Below, piece by piece: positions 35,341 to 44,637 of a stretch of DNA of 64,000 nucleotides. Below the pieces are notes generated by a model, which was not told the DNA's origin, ran no database searches, and saw only the letters and a program-made list of their open reading frames with translations. Source of the DNA: G038396625 sp038396625 (lineage in GTDB: Bacteria > Bacillota > Clostridia > Peptostreptococcales > Thermotaleaceae); the NCBI GenBank assembly GCA_038396625.1, contig CP121688.1, forward strand, positions 3,906,001 through 3,970,000. The letters run 5' to 3'. The translations under genes were made by a program, and so were the position numbers. The stretch's first letter is position 1; every line of letters begins with the position of its first letter.

Positions 35341-36468
35341 CTACGCCTCCCTTCTTATTGCTTTTTTACGTTCTAAAATAGATTGAAAGAGTTTCAAGAA
35401 CTTTATCATTTCTTCGCTTGTACCTACTGTTATACGAATCGCTGTAGGATAATTCCATGCCGTACAAGGGCGAACAATAATCCCTTTTTTCATGAGTTCC
35501 CCTGATAATGCTTGCGCATTATAGGGTGTATGAAAAAACACAAAATTGGTATGAGAATTACTCACTTGAAAGTCCATTTCTTTTAATGCTTCTGAAACCA
35601 TTTGGCGATCTTTTATGATCTGTTGCAAAGATATTTTATAAGGAACTTGATCTTCCTTTAATGTGGCAATAGCACCTGCTATACCTATTCGATTCGCATT
35701 AAAGGGTTCTGCAACAGTATCTATGGCGGTAATCATATCCGGTCTTGCTATGGCATAACCGATTCGTGCTCCTGCTAAACCATATGCCTTTGAAAATGTG
35801 CGAACAACGATCACATTTTTTCCTGCCCGTATGTCCTTTATACTGTCAGGAAGTAAATGAGATGCTGCGAATTCAGCATAAGCCTCATCTAATACTACCC
35901 AGGCATGTTCGGGAAGCATATTAAGTAAACGCTGATAAGCTGCTCCATCAAAAACCGTTCCTGTAGGATTATTGGGATTACAAAGCCATATTAATTTGGT
36001 TTTTGAAGTAATTGCACGCTGAATGGCTTCTAAGTCGATGGTAAAAGAATCATCCAGTGGAATTTCCTTTATAATCCCACCCATCAGTTTGCTAATTTCT
36101 TTATAAAGCCCATAAGTTTGAGCAGGCATTAGTACTTCATCGCCTTCATCAATAAAGGTTTTTGCTAAAGTTTGCAACATACCCCCTGCACCATGGGCAA
36201 TAGAAATATAAGCATCATCTATGCCAAACTTTCCTGCGATGGCGCTTTTTATTTCATTAAAATCGGAATCAGGATACATATATAAAGAGGTGAGTTCTTT
36301 CTGCATAGCTGCTAAAGCGGAGGGAAAAGGTCCATAAGGATTTTCATTTGAACCTAATTTTATTACCTTTGATAGCCTATATTCCCTTTGAACCTCACAG
36401 ATCGTTTTTCCAGGAATATAGGGTTCCACGGTTTTTACAGAACTACGTAAGCCTTTGATATCTACCAT
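35341..36468 (-). CDS. HisC-like PLP aminotransferase
   Basis: Fold type I aminotransferase of 375 residues resembling histidinol-phosphate aminotransferases: KLGSNENPYGPFPSA, AHGAGGMLQTLAKTF, LCNPNNPTGTVF, DEAYAEFA, and the PLP Lys in VRTFSKAYGLAGARIGYA. No other his genes are nearby. It lies between a 2-oxoacid decarboxylase gene and an importer, so a catabolic transamination giving a 2-oxo acid for that decarboxylase is more likely than histidine synthesis. Confidence 0.85.
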   Translation of the reverse strand: MVDIKGLRSSVKTVEPYIPGKTICEVQREYRLSKVIKLGSNENPYGPFPSALAAMQKELTSLYMYPDSDFNEIKSAIAGKFGIDDAYISIAHGAGGMLQTLAKTFIDEGDEVLMPAQTYGLYKEISKLMGGIIKEIPLDDSFTIDLEAIQRAITSKTKLIWLCNPNNPTGTVFDGAAYQRLLNMLPEHAWVVLDEAYAEFAASHLLPDSIKDIRAGKNVIVVRTFSKAYGLAGARIGYAIARPDMITAIDTVAEPFNANRIGIAGAIATLKEDQVPYKISLQQIIKDRQMVSEALKEMDFQVSNSHTNFVFFHTPYNAQALSGELMKKGIIVRPCTAWNYPTAIRITVGTSEEMIKFLKLFQSILERKKAIRREA

Positions 36469-36482
36469 AGGATCATCCTTTC

Positions 36483-38099
36483 TTAAACATTTATTTCAAT
36501 GATTGTGGGTTTCTGACGAGCAAGACTACTTTGTAATGCCTTTTCTATCTCTTCTGCGCTATTAACTCGAACCCCGGTTATACCATATGCTTGGGCCAGT
36601 TTTATAAAATCAGGATTTTGGTGGTCTACTGCAATGGTTTCACCAGGATGCCGTACTTCTTCATTCCGTCTGATCTCACCAAATCCATTATTATTCCAAA
36701 TAATAATAGGTAGCGTCATCTTTTGTGTACATGCCACCATTAACTCTTGCATGGTAAATTGAAATCCTCCATCTCCTGTGAGGACACATAAAGTTTTTTT
36801 AGGCTGTGCAAGCTTTGCACCAATGGCAGCAGGTAGAGCAAGCCCCAGCGTCCCAAAACCTACAGGATGAAGATACGTTTTTTCATGATAACATGGATAT
36901 TCACTAATCCCTATATAGGCAGGTGTCGTCATATCAGCAAACAAAATACCATCTTCAGGTAAAGTCTTACGAATCACTTCCAGTAGATTTAGAGACAGCT
37001 CCATTGTATTAGATATTCCTGTTACTTCTGCTAATCTTGATTTTGTTTTTACAATGATGTCTGCTAAAACATCTGGAATATGTACATGATTTTTTTCCTC
37101 TAGTGCAGGTAGCAGTTTCTCTATGATTTGACCTGCATCTCCTTTTATTCCTAAATCTGCAGGATAGTTTTTATTGAATGCTCCTGCATCTAGATCTATT
37201 TGAATCAACTTACCTTTTAACTGCAAAGGTTCTTCCCATAAATCTGTAGGGGATAGTTGTGTTCCAATAGCTATCACTACATCCATCTTCATAAGCAATG
37301 CACGTACTTCTTGAAAATGCAGTCTGGCTCCTAGACAAAGAGAATGTCGTTCGTCTACAATCCCTTTTCCTGCAAGGGTCTGGATAATTGGTGCATGTAG
37401 TTTCTCTGCTAAACGCACAATTTGTTTGCCCGCCTTTGCAGCACCTCCTCCTACCATTAATGCCACTTGCTTTCCGTCATTGATGCTATCTATCGCTTGT
37501 TGGATGAAAGTATGATTTAAATTTGAAGTGGTATTCTTTGAAAAAAAGTGAGGATTTTCTAGAAATGTTTGGGATGAGTTCATCGTTTCTTTTAAAATAT
37601 CCATCGGAATTTCAATATGTACTGGACCTGGTCTACCTGTCTGGCAAAGATGGTAAGCCTCTTGGATATAGGTCTCAATCGCTTCAATACATGGCACTGA
37701 CCTGCTTTCCTTTGCAACGGATTGTGCTAGAATAGTAGAATTTTTTAATTCGTGTAAAAAACCTGTTTCTTGCCCTAAAACCGTTGAGGGAATCTGACTA
37801 GAGATAACCAACATAGGTATTCCATCATGCATAGCCTGCCCCATAGGGGTAATAATGTTAGTAAGACCTGGTCCAGTAATAACAAGAGCCACACCTGGTC
37901 TTCCTGTTGACCTTGCGTACCCATCTGCCATAAATCCTGCACCGCTTTCATTTCTGGTGGTTATATGATTAATCTTACTGTGTAATAATCCATCATAAAT
38001 ATCAAGATTATGTATTCCCGGTATGCCAAATAATGTGTCTACACCTAAACGCTCTAATGTCTTTGTAATTATTTCGCCTCCTGTAATGATCATCATCAC
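36483..38099 (-). CDS. ThDP-dependent 2-oxoacid decarboxylase (acetolactate synthase-like, AruI-type)
   Basis: Enzyme of about 538 residues. The N-terminal domain has the catalytic Glu in TTRNESGAGFMADGYARSTGRPGV. A central FAD/DHS-like domain and the C-terminal ThDP-binding motif GDGGFQFTMQELMVACTQ..IIIWNNNGFGEIR follow. GIPGIHNLDIYDGLL is close to 5-guanidino-2-oxopentanoate decarboxylase (AruI) as I remember it. No acetolactate synthase small subunit is present. It should convert the oxo acid from the adjacent aminotransferase into an aldehyde for the operon's dehydrogenase. Start may be 38099 (GTG), 38096 or 38093. Confidence 0.82.
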   Translation of the reverse strand: MMMIITGGEIITKTLERLGVDTLFGIPGIHNLDIYDGLLHSKINHITTRNESGAGFMADGYARSTGRPGVALVITGPGLTNIITPMGQAMHDGIPMLVISSQIPSTVLGQETGFLHELKNSTILAQSVAKESRSVPCIEAIETYIQEAYHLCQTGRPGPVHIEIPMDILKETMNSSQTFLENPHFFSKNTTSNLNHTFIQQAIDSINDGKQVALMVGGGAAKAGKQIVRLAEKLHAPIIQTLAGKGIVDERHSLCLGARLHFQEVRALLMKMDVVIAIGTQLSPTDLWEEPLQLKGKLIQIDLDAGAFNKNYPADLGIKGDAGQIIEKLLPALEEKNHVHIPDVLADIIVKTKSRLAEVTGISNTMELSLNLLEVIRKTLPEDGILFADMTTPAYIGISEYPCYHEKTYLHPVGFGTLGLALPAAIGAKLAQPKKTLCVLTGDGGFQFTMQELMVACTQKMTLPIIIWNNNGFGEIRRNEEVRHPGETIAVDHQNPDFIKLAQAYGITGVRVNSAEEIEKALQSSLARQKPTIIEINV

Positions 38100-38130
38100 T
38101 TCCTTTTCTATATTCTGGTAATATATATTT

Positions 38131-38175
38131 ATATTATACCACTAGCAACTTATTGTCAATATGTAAGTTGTTAGT
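38131..38175 (-). promoter_or_regulatory. Promoter with operator of the quaternary-amine operon
   Basis: Minus strand: TTGACA (38154-38159) and TAATAT (38131-38136), 17 bp apart. An inverted repeat, TAAGTTGTTAGT (38164-38175) with ACTAGCAACTTA (38141-38152), 11 of 12 bp paired, brackets the -35 box. Likely the site of the operon's GntR-RCK_C repressor; inference. Confidence 0.6.
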
Positions 38176-38285
38176 CGCATGGTGTTTTGGGGATCATATC
38201 ATTTCCTTAGATTACGCTAGCAAAAAAAGCTCTCACCTGCTCTTCATGACGTGAAAATCAATCATGGAGATGTATAAGCAGAAAG

Positions 38286-38328
38286 AAAAAGCCCCATCAA
38301 ACCTTTCCTTCGATTTTATGGGGCTTTC
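38286..38328 (-). terminator. Terminator of the dipeptide epimerase gene
   Basis: Minus strand GAAAGCCCCAT and ATGGGGCTTTTTC form a stem of about 11 bp with a 20-nt loop and T-run. The rest of 38176-38416 shows no gene. Confidence 0.8.
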
Positions 38329-38416
38329 ATAACATTTTGTATACTATTGAGTTTTATACTAGAAATATACATTTATTATTCACTCGTTACTTAGGGCTTC
38401 TCTGTAAGTAGTGCTA

Positions 38417-39505
38417 TTATTTATAAAGGATTCCATGAATTTTCTTGAATCCAAAGCCAGGTGCATCTTCTATTGTTATTTGGGAATGGTCAAAAATAGC
38501 GCCACCCTCTATAGGGTCTTCCTTACATAATACTGGGCCATCAAGATCTACCTTTGTGATGACCTTTTTCGCTGCCGCCAAGTGTACCGCTGCTGTAACG
38601 CTTATTTTACTTTCTAACATACATCCAATCATGCATTCTACACCATAAATTTCGGCTATGGAACAAATCTTCAACGCATTATGAATACCCCCAGTTTTCA
38701 TCAATTTTATATTGATGAGATCTGCGGCACGCATTTGGATGATCTTTACAGCATCCATAGGAGAAAATACACTTTCATCGGCGAGTACAGGGATGGATAC
38801 ATGATCTGTAACAAGTTTTAGCCCTTCAAAATCATGGGCAGGCACAGGCTGTTCCACTAGTTCAATCTTCAAACCTTCATCTTCCATCTTTCTCAAGGTA
38901 TAAATCGCTTCCTTTGCATTCCATCCTTGATTCGCATCTATTCTAAGGTCTACATCATATCCTACGGCCTTTCTGATTGCCTTCATCCGCTGGATATCCA
39001 TATGTGCATCTTTTCCAACCTTGATTTTTAAGGTTTTGTAACCTTCCTCGATAGCTGCCATGCTATCTTCTGCCATTTCTTCAGGACTATTAACACTAAT
39101 CGTTATATCTGTAGTAATTTCTTTTCGATATCCTCCCAAAAGCTTATATAGGGGAGCATTGTACAACTGTCCATAAAGGTCATACAGAGCAATATCTACC
39201 GCTGCCTTTGCACTCGTATTTTTTACTACCGCTTGATCCAGCTTAATCATAATTTCTTCAAAATTCTCAAGGTCCAAACCAATCAAATGTTTTTTAATAT
39301 GATCCTCTATGGCACCAATGATCGCCCCAGTAGTGTCTCCTGTAATAACTCCTGTTGGCGGTGCTTCTCCATAACCTACGTGCCCTGTATCCGTTGTTAT
39401 TTTTACAACTACATCCTCTACACGATACACTGTCCTCAGGGCTGTTTTAAAGGGTCTTTTCAAAGGAATTGATATACGTCCAATTTTAATATCTGTTATT
39501 TTCAT
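38417..39505 (-). CDS. Dipeptide epimerase (enolase superfamily, YkfB-like)
   Basis: Muconate-lactonizing-type enzyme of about 362 residues. The start is ATG 39505 (MKITDIKIGRIS), 8 nt after GAGGAGG; the frame opens earlier but without a ribosome site. The catalytic Lys pair lies in YKTLKIKVGKD, metal ligands in LRIDANQGW, IELVEQP and LADESV, and the other base in INIKLMKTGGI. Family members epimerise L-Ala-D/L-Glu or similar dipeptides. Neighbouring PepV dipeptidase suggests muropeptide or dipeptide salvage. Confidence 0.88.
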   Translation of the reverse strand: MKITDIKIGRISIPLKRPFKTALRTVYRVEDVVVKITTDTGHVGYGEAPPTGVITGDTTGAIIGAIEDHIKKHLIGLDLENFEEIMIKLDQAVVKNTSAKAAVDIALYDLYGQLYNAPLYKLLGGYRKEITTDITISVNSPEEMAEDSMAAIEEGYKTLKIKVGKDAHMDIQRMKAIRKAVGYDVDLRIDANQGWNAKEAIYTLRKMEDEGLKIELVEQPVPAHDFEGLKLVTDHVSIPVLADESVFSPMDAVKIIQMRAADLINIKLMKTGGIHNALKICSIAEIYGVECMIGCMLESKISVTAAVHLAAAKKVITKVDLDGPVLCKEDPIEGGAIFDHSQITIEDAPGFGFKKIHGILYK

Positions 39506-39530
39506 TGTCATTACCTCCTCGCAAAAATCA

Positions 39531-39580
39531 AAAAATCCAGCAAAAGTCTCTAAATGCCAATAGACTTTCACTGGATTTTA
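39531..39580 (-). terminator. Terminator or attenuator before the dipeptide epimerase
   Basis: Minus strand AAAATCCAG...CTGGATTTTTTG with an inner AAAGTCT/AGACTTT pair, ending about 14 nt before the epimerase ribosome site. It may end the DUF3870 transcript or control read-through into the epimerase. Confidence 0.65.
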
Positions 39581-39634
39581 TTCATGATGACATAGTGCTC
39601 ATATAGTACTATATCTATATTGAATAAAGCAGTT

Positions 39635-39970
39635 TTAGTAATATTTTTCTTTTACTTCCAAATACTTTTTTAATGCATCCTTATAAGCAACAATAATGGC
39701 TTTTTGAGATGAACCAAAATATCTTCTAAGAATTTCTTGTTCGACCTCCTCATAATATTTATCAAACTTTTTTCCTGTAAACAAGCTTCTGATAAATTCC
39801 TGAGTGGATTCAATCGTAGCAGAACAACGCAAATCAACCACTTCATCTGTGGCAACATCCACAACAAAACCAATAAAAAAGATTTTAAAGCGCTCGGTTA
39901 TTGCATTGTCACTACTGGTTTTACCATGTCCAATGATATAGACAGTATTTTTACTATACATGTGATTCAC
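39635..39970 (-). CDS. DUF3870 protein
   Basis: Small protein of 111 residues: YIIGHGKTSSDNAITERFKIFFIGFVVDVATDEVVDLRCSATIEST and FIRSLFTGKKFD. The 'F-IGF-VD-T-EVVD-CSATI-T-FI-SLF-G' pattern is the DUF3870 signature. Function unknown. The family often lies near peptide or amino-acid catabolic genes, as here between the epimerase and DUF819/PepV. Confidence 0.8.
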   Translation of the reverse strand: MNHMYSKNTVYIIGHGKTSSDNAITERFKIFFIGFVVDVATDEVVDLRCSATIESTQEFIRSLFTGKKFDKYYEEVEQEILRRYFGSSQKAIIVAYKDALKKYLEVKEKYY

Positions 39971-40141
39971 CCTTTTGTTTTTTCAATGAATCTTTACATT
40001 TTTATATTTGTTTTATTTTTCTAAAAATAGGATAGCATAAATACCTATATAAATCCAGCCCTAGGTTTAAGAAGATGAATAAAAACAAATAGCTGCCTAT
40101 CTTTAAAATATATCATCTCTCAAGCTGCTCTATATGCTGAT

Positions 40142-41302
40142 TTAAAGTATAGATAATATCTTTCCTACGATTAGTCCTCCTCCAGTACCAACAATATAGC
40201 CCATCATTGCCATTAGAACACCAATAGGTATCAGTGCTTCACTATATGCTGCAGCAAGGATTGGGGCTGAAGCAACACCTCCAATATTCGCAAGACTGGC
40301 AACACCACAAGTAAATAAATCTAATTTAAATATTTTGGCTATGATGGCCAGTATCAATGCATGGATTCCAAGAATCGCAAAACCTGAGATAATATACAAT
40401 GGTGCCTGGGTGAGCTCAGCAAAATTAGCTCGTGAAGCAATTAATGCCACAATTGTATAGAGCATCGTATTAGATATTTGGGATGAACCAGGCACTTTAG
40501 CAAGGGGTGTCATGGCTCCAATAATTCCAGCTATGGTTACAATAATTACTTGCCATGTTGTACCTGATAAGAAATCGGATTGGGGAAGTTTTCCTGATAA
40601 AAATCCTGCTACTGCCGCAACAAACAGACTCGCTCCTACAAGTAAAATTAAATCTGGGAATTCTATGTTTTTTCTTATTTTTTCCTGTGCGCTTGCAAGT
40701 TGTTCTCCAACTTCATCTATTACAGAGGTATCCGCCTTCGTCCACTTTGCAAATTTTGCTGCATGTGGAACTAACGCTAACAGGATCATAACCCATATTG
40801 CATAATTGATAGAGTCCATTAAAAGTGTATATCCTAGTTTTGAATCAGGTACATTTAAAGCGCCTTGTATGGCAACCATATTTCCTGTTCCACCCATCCA
40901 ACTACCACATAAAGCTGCAAAGGCTTTCCATGTTTCTGCTTCATAAAATCCTTTAAATATTAAATATGTAACAATAAATCCTATACCAATACTAAGGGAT
41001 GCTGCAAAAAATCCTAGTAGCATCTTGGGGCCAAGCTTTAATATTCTTCTTAAGTCACATCTCAAAAGCATTAAGAATATCATGGCTGGAAGCAAATTTC
41101 CTTTGAACATTTTGTAATACAAATTCACATCATCCGTCTTCTGCCACACCCCAAAAGTTGAGAGAAGCATCGCAACAAAATAGATTAATACAACAGCAGG
41201 TACATACTTAAAAAATTTCCCCTCATGCTTTTTCTCTGCCCACACAATTAAACCAGCAAAAAATACTAAGAATGCCAAATACGTAAAACCACTGGTTATC
41301 AT
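40142..41302 (-). CDS. DUF819 family membrane protein (putative transporter)
   Basis: Polytopic protein of 386 residues, about 11 helices, with AALCGSWMGGTGNMVAIQGALNVPDSKLGYTLLMDSINYAIWV and LANIGGVASAPILAAAYSEALIPIGVLMAMMGYIVGTGGGL, characteristic of DUF819/YjcL. Substrate unknown. A peptide or amino-acid transporter is plausible from its place beside pepV. Confidence 0.82.
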   Translation of the reverse strand: MITSGFTYLAFLVFFAGLIVWAEKKHEGKFFKYVPAVVLIYFVAMLLSTFGVWQKTDDVNLYYKMFKGNLLPAMIFLMLLRCDLRRILKLGPKMLLGFFAASLSIGIGFIVTYLIFKGFYEAETWKAFAALCGSWMGGTGNMVAIQGALNVPDSKLGYTLLMDSINYAIWVMILLALVPHAAKFAKWTKADTSVIDEVGEQLASAQEKIRKNIEFPDLILLVGASLFVAAVAGFLSGKLPQSDFLSGTTWQVIIVTIAGIIGAMTPLAKVPGSSQISNTMLYTIVALIASRANFAELTQAPLYIISGFAILGIHALILAIIAKIFKLDLFTCGVASLANIGGVASAPILAAAYSEALIPIGVLMAMMGYIVGTGGGLIVGKILSIL

Positions 41303-41352
41303 AGATTTACCTCCTCCTTTTTTAACTTAAATTTTTATTCACCATAAGACAA

Positions 41353-42747
41353 TTATCTAGCAAGCTCATAGATGGCTGCTGCCACGATTTGGACATTTTT
41401 TATGAGGTTGTCTATGGTAATATACTCATCGGGTTGATGGATCACATCGGGTTCACCTGGAAAAATGGGTCCGAAGGCTACGACGTTTTTCATGGATTTA
41501 GCATAGGTTCCTCCCCCAATGACCAAAAGCTTAGGTTCCTGATTTGTTTTCTCTTGATAAACTTTTTGCAGCTTTTGGATCAGTTCTGCTTCTTTGGGAA
41601 TATACAAAGGTACCTTGTGTCGTATCTTTTCTATCTCCACATTATTTTCTTTCATAATTTCCTGTAATTTGGGGATAAAGTCATCATATTTTCCTGTAAC
41701 CGGATATCTTATATTTACATCAAACTTTATTACATCGTCATTCCCTGTCATCGTACCTAGATTGAGTGTCAGCTTTCCTGAAATATCATCCTCCATCCCT
41801 ATTTCTAAAGATTTTCCATCTGTTTCCTCTCCAATAAATTTTTCAATAAAGGAAAATAATGCTTTCACATCTTTTTTTATATCAAGTTGATTCAGCAATT
41901 GTAATAATGGAATAATGGCATTCTTACCAAGTTCAGGCGTACTGCCATGGGCTGATATACCATAGGATCGCAGCTGTATATCTTTGCCCTTTTCTTTAAC
42001 ACTGGCGTTGATATTCCATCCATTTTTTTCTATGATTTTTTCTATGCACTTCAGCATTTCCCCAACACATGCTTCCTCCATCCCTAATAAGGCTTCTGCA
42101 TAGGCTGGAACAACATTTGCAGCAACACCACCTTTGAAAGATTTAATGCATATACCACCTCCTTCTCCTTTAAATTGTTTTTCATGAGATACAGTGACGA
42201 TGCCCTTTTCAGCATAGATAATGGGATATTCAGCATCAGGAGTAAACCCTAAAACTGGTACCTCTTCCCGTTGCACATAATACGCTACACCCCTACTTCC
42301 AGACTCTTCATTGGTTCCAAATATAATTCTTACTCTCTTTTTCAAGGGAATTTTTAAATCCTTTATAGCTTTTAGAGCAAACAACGCTCCTATAATCGGT
42401 CCCTTATTGTCCAAAGTCCCTCTTCCATAGATTCTACTATCATGAATTTCAGCTCCATAGGGAGGATAACTCCATCCTTCGCCCTCTGGAACTACATCCA
42501 AATGCCCTAATACTGCAACCATTTCTTCTCCTTGCCCATATTCCGCATATCCTATCATGTTATCCATATTCACTGCTTTAAAGCCAAGTTTTTCAGATAA
42601 CTTCATAGCATGGTTTAATGCTGTATACACCCCTTCCCCGAAAGGCATATTCTCCCTTGCGGTATCTTCTACACTCTTTATTCTCACACTCTCCTGTACC
42701 GCTTGGACGATTGCATCCTTCATTTCTAAAATCTGTTGATCTAGCAT
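41353..42747 (-). CDS. pepV: M20 family dipeptidase PepV
   Basis: Zinc dipeptidase of 464 residues. Ligands and catalytic residues: VLGHLDVVPEGEGW, YGRGTLDNKGPIIGAL, GTNEESGSRGVAYY, FTPDAEYPI, and the C-terminal His region FPGEPDVIHQPDEYI. SYGISAHGSTPELGKNA marks the dimerisation/lid domain. Cytosolic, cleaving diverse dipeptides. Start follows AAGGAGGG. Confidence 0.92.
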   Translation of the reverse strand: MLDQQILEMKDAIVQAVQESVRIKSVEDTARENMPFGEGVYTALNHAMKLSEKLGFKAVNMDNMIGYAEYGQGEEMVAVLGHLDVVPEGEGWSYPPYGAEIHDSRIYGRGTLDNKGPIIGALFALKAIKDLKIPLKKRVRIIFGTNEESGSRGVAYYVQREEVPVLGFTPDAEYPIIYAEKGIVTVSHEKQFKGEGGGICIKSFKGGVAANVVPAYAEALLGMEEACVGEMLKCIEKIIEKNGWNINASVKEKGKDIQLRSYGISAHGSTPELGKNAIIPLLQLLNQLDIKKDVKALFSFIEKFIGEETDGKSLEIGMEDDISGKLTLNLGTMTGNDDVIKFDVNIRYPVTGKYDDFIPKLQEIMKENNVEIEKIRHKVPLYIPKEAELIQKLQKVYQEKTNQEPKLLVIGGGTYAKSMKNVVAFGPIFPGEPDVIHQPDEYITIDNLIKNVQIVAAAIYELAR

Positions 42748-42766
42748 TATATCCCTCCTTAAGGAA

Positions 42767-42810
42767 ACAAAAAAAGGCCCAATAAATAACTCAATTATTT
42801 ACTAGGCCTC
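42767..42810 (-). terminator. Terminator or attenuator upstream of pepV
   Basis: Minus strand AGGCCTAGTAAATAA, TTGAG, TTATTTATTGGGCCT followed by seven Ts, ending about 10 nt before the pepV ribosome site. It may have ended the upstream aminotransferase-like gene that is now a remnant. Confidence 0.7.
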
Positions 42811-42961
42811 GCTTACGATGATGTTTTGGTTTTAAACATCTTAATAAACAAGTGACATTTAATATGCAATTTTATTTAAGTTCATTATATACAAACTTAT
42901 TTGAATAGTCAATAAAAATTTTATATTTAATATAACGATTTTCCTTAATTCTATACCATCT

Positions 42962-43044
42962 TTATCTAAATTCCTTCACTAATTTTTCAAAAGCAGGAAT
43001 TATATTTTTGATTGCATTGAACTTTACACACCAAAAAGTTTATG
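42962..43044 (-). pseudogene. C-terminal fragment of a class I aminotransferase
   Basis: The frame CVKFNAIKNIIPAFEKLVKE followed by FR and stop is nearly identical to the end of the intact aminotransferase at 48398 (CVKFDTIKNAIPAFEKLVKE, FK, stop). Similarity continues a little upstream at the DNA level, then is lost (TAA in frame). A leftover of a second copy or of a rearrangement. Apart from this and the pepV leader hairpin, 42748-43115 holds nothing visible. Confidence 0.75.
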
Positions 43045-43115
43045 AGATATTTCTACCTAGTTTGATAAGCCTAAATATGATTTTAAACTATATTTTGAAA
43101 CGATTATAGGGTATA

Positions 43116-44540
43116 TTAACTTTTTATATGTGGAAATGGTGTTGGATAATTCTCCTGATGAGTAATCGTACTTACAACGATTAAAGTTATGCCGCATAAC
43201 AATGAGCCTGGAATTGAAGAACCTAGTCCCCAAGGCGAACCGATTATTTTCCAACCAATACTCGTTATAAACCCTACTATTATACTTGATATAATACCTA
43301 TTGATGTAGCCTTTTTCCAATATAGGGCGGCAAATGCAGGTAATCCAAGAGAAGCAGCATAAAAAGTCCAAGCGAACATTAGTGCTTTGTAAGCTTGCCT
43401 GATATAAAGAGCTATAATTAAAGCTCCAAAGCCTAATACAATCGTAAAAATTCTAGAATAAAAAACCTCTTTTTTATCATCTATATTAGGATATAATGGT
43501 TTTAGTATATCCATTACGATTGTTTGCACTGAAATCAGTAAATATGTATCTGCAGAAGACATCATTACTGCCAATAGACCAGCTATAGATATTCCAGTAA
43601 TCCCCACAGGCAAAAGATTAACTACAAGTACTGGAATAGCAGCATCCGCTGTACCATAATCATTTACTATATTAGGTAGTAATATATATGCGCTTAAGCC
43701 TAATATTAAAGTTATAATAATTGTACATGCATAGACTGTATTTCCTAACAACATTCCTTTTTTTGCATCTTTATAACTCTTTGCTGCAAAAGCTCTTTGC
43801 CACATTTCTGCTCCCGCTAATGTGAAGACTAAGTTAGTAAATATCCATCCTACAATCTGAGCTGAGGGTTTAAGACTTAACATTTCTTTAGGTACTGATT
43901 GTATAACATTATTAATTCCTCCGATTTTGGCAATAGCGATTACTGGAAGGAAAATATATACGAAAATTATCAGCACAAAAAATTGTGCTACATCAGTATA
44001 TACTACACCAAATAATCCAGAGAATACTGTATATGATACAAAAATAATTACTGCTATCCATGCTCCAATCTCATAGGAAAATCCACCAATAGTTTTAATT
44101 ATTGTAGCAGTTGCTGTTATTTGTGTGCCTACAGTTGCCATCATCGTAAATGCAATTAAGACTGAAGTAATATATTTTGCTTTACTTCCAAATCTATAGT
44201 GCATTAAATCAGGTATTGAATTAATATTATAGAGCACTCCTACTCTTTGTATTCTTCCAGAAATCATTGCAAAAACATACATTCCAATTAAATAGGGTAA
44301 TGCTAACATAATAGCTACTGCACCTTCTGTATAAGTAACACCCCCACGTCCAATCATAGCACCTCCACCAATGATTGACGCACATACTGTTGCCATTATT
44401 ACAAAAAAATTTAAACTTCTACCCGCTAGATAATAATCAGTAGACTTTGTAACTTTATTTTTAAAATATGCCCCTATCCATATCATACAAATAAAATATA
44501 TGATAATAATCATAATGTCTAATGTGGTAATTCCACTCAT
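43116..44540 (-). CDS. Sodium:solute symporter (SSS family)
   Basis: Membrane protein of 474 residues with about 13 helices. SSS features include YYLAGRSLNFFVIMATVCASIIGGGAMIGRGGVTY near the N-terminus, GWIFTNLVFTLAGAEMWQRAFAAKSYKDAKKGML, and ITGISIAGLLAVMMSSADTYLLISVQTIVMDI. It should import an organic solute with Na+. It lies downstream of an opine-type dehydrogenase, suggesting an amino acid, oxo acid or opine substrate. Confidence 0.9.
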   Translation of the reverse strand: MSGITTLDIMIIIIYFICMIWIGAYFKNKVTKSTDYYLAGRSLNFFVIMATVCASIIGGGAMIGRGGVTYTEGAVAIMLALPYLIGMYVFAMISGRIQRVGVLYNINSIPDLMHYRFGSKAKYITSVLIAFTMMATVGTQITATATIIKTIGGFSYEIGAWIAVIIFVSYTVFSGLFGVVYTDVAQFFVLIIFVYIFLPVIAIAKIGGINNVIQSVPKEMLSLKPSAQIVGWIFTNLVFTLAGAEMWQRAFAAKSYKDAKKGMLLGNTVYACTIIITLILGLSAYILLPNIVNDYGTADAAIPVLVVNLLPVGITGISIAGLLAVMMSSADTYLLISVQTIVMDILKPLYPNIDDKKEVFYSRIFTIVLGFGALIIALYIRQAYKALMFAWTFYAASLGLPAFAALYWKKATSIGIISSIIVGFITSIGWKIIGSPWGLGSSIPGSLLCGITLIVVSTITHQENYPTPFPHIKS

Positions 44541-44595
44541 AAGCTTTCCCCTTTCAAAATATTTAGAAAAAATTCTATATTAATTATATATAGTA

Positions 44596-44625
44596 AGAAA
44601 GCTCTAATAGTAACTAGAGCTTTCT
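44596..44625. terminator. Hairpin between opine dehydrogenase and symporter genes
   Basis: AGAAAGCTCTA and TAGAGCTTTCT are perfect 11-bp arms with an 8-nt loop. The T-run is better on the plus strand (CTTTTG). May reduce read-through to the symporter. Confidence 0.6.
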
Positions 44626-44637
44626 CTTTTGTCTTAT

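Noticed and set aside
35341..36468. Histidine biosynthesis role (hisC)
   Set aside because: No other his genes are near, and the gene is embedded between a decarboxylase and an importer.
36483..38099. Acetolactate synthase (ilvB)
   Set aside because: No regulatory subunit or ilv genes nearby; the N-terminal motifs fit an AruI-type decarboxylase better.
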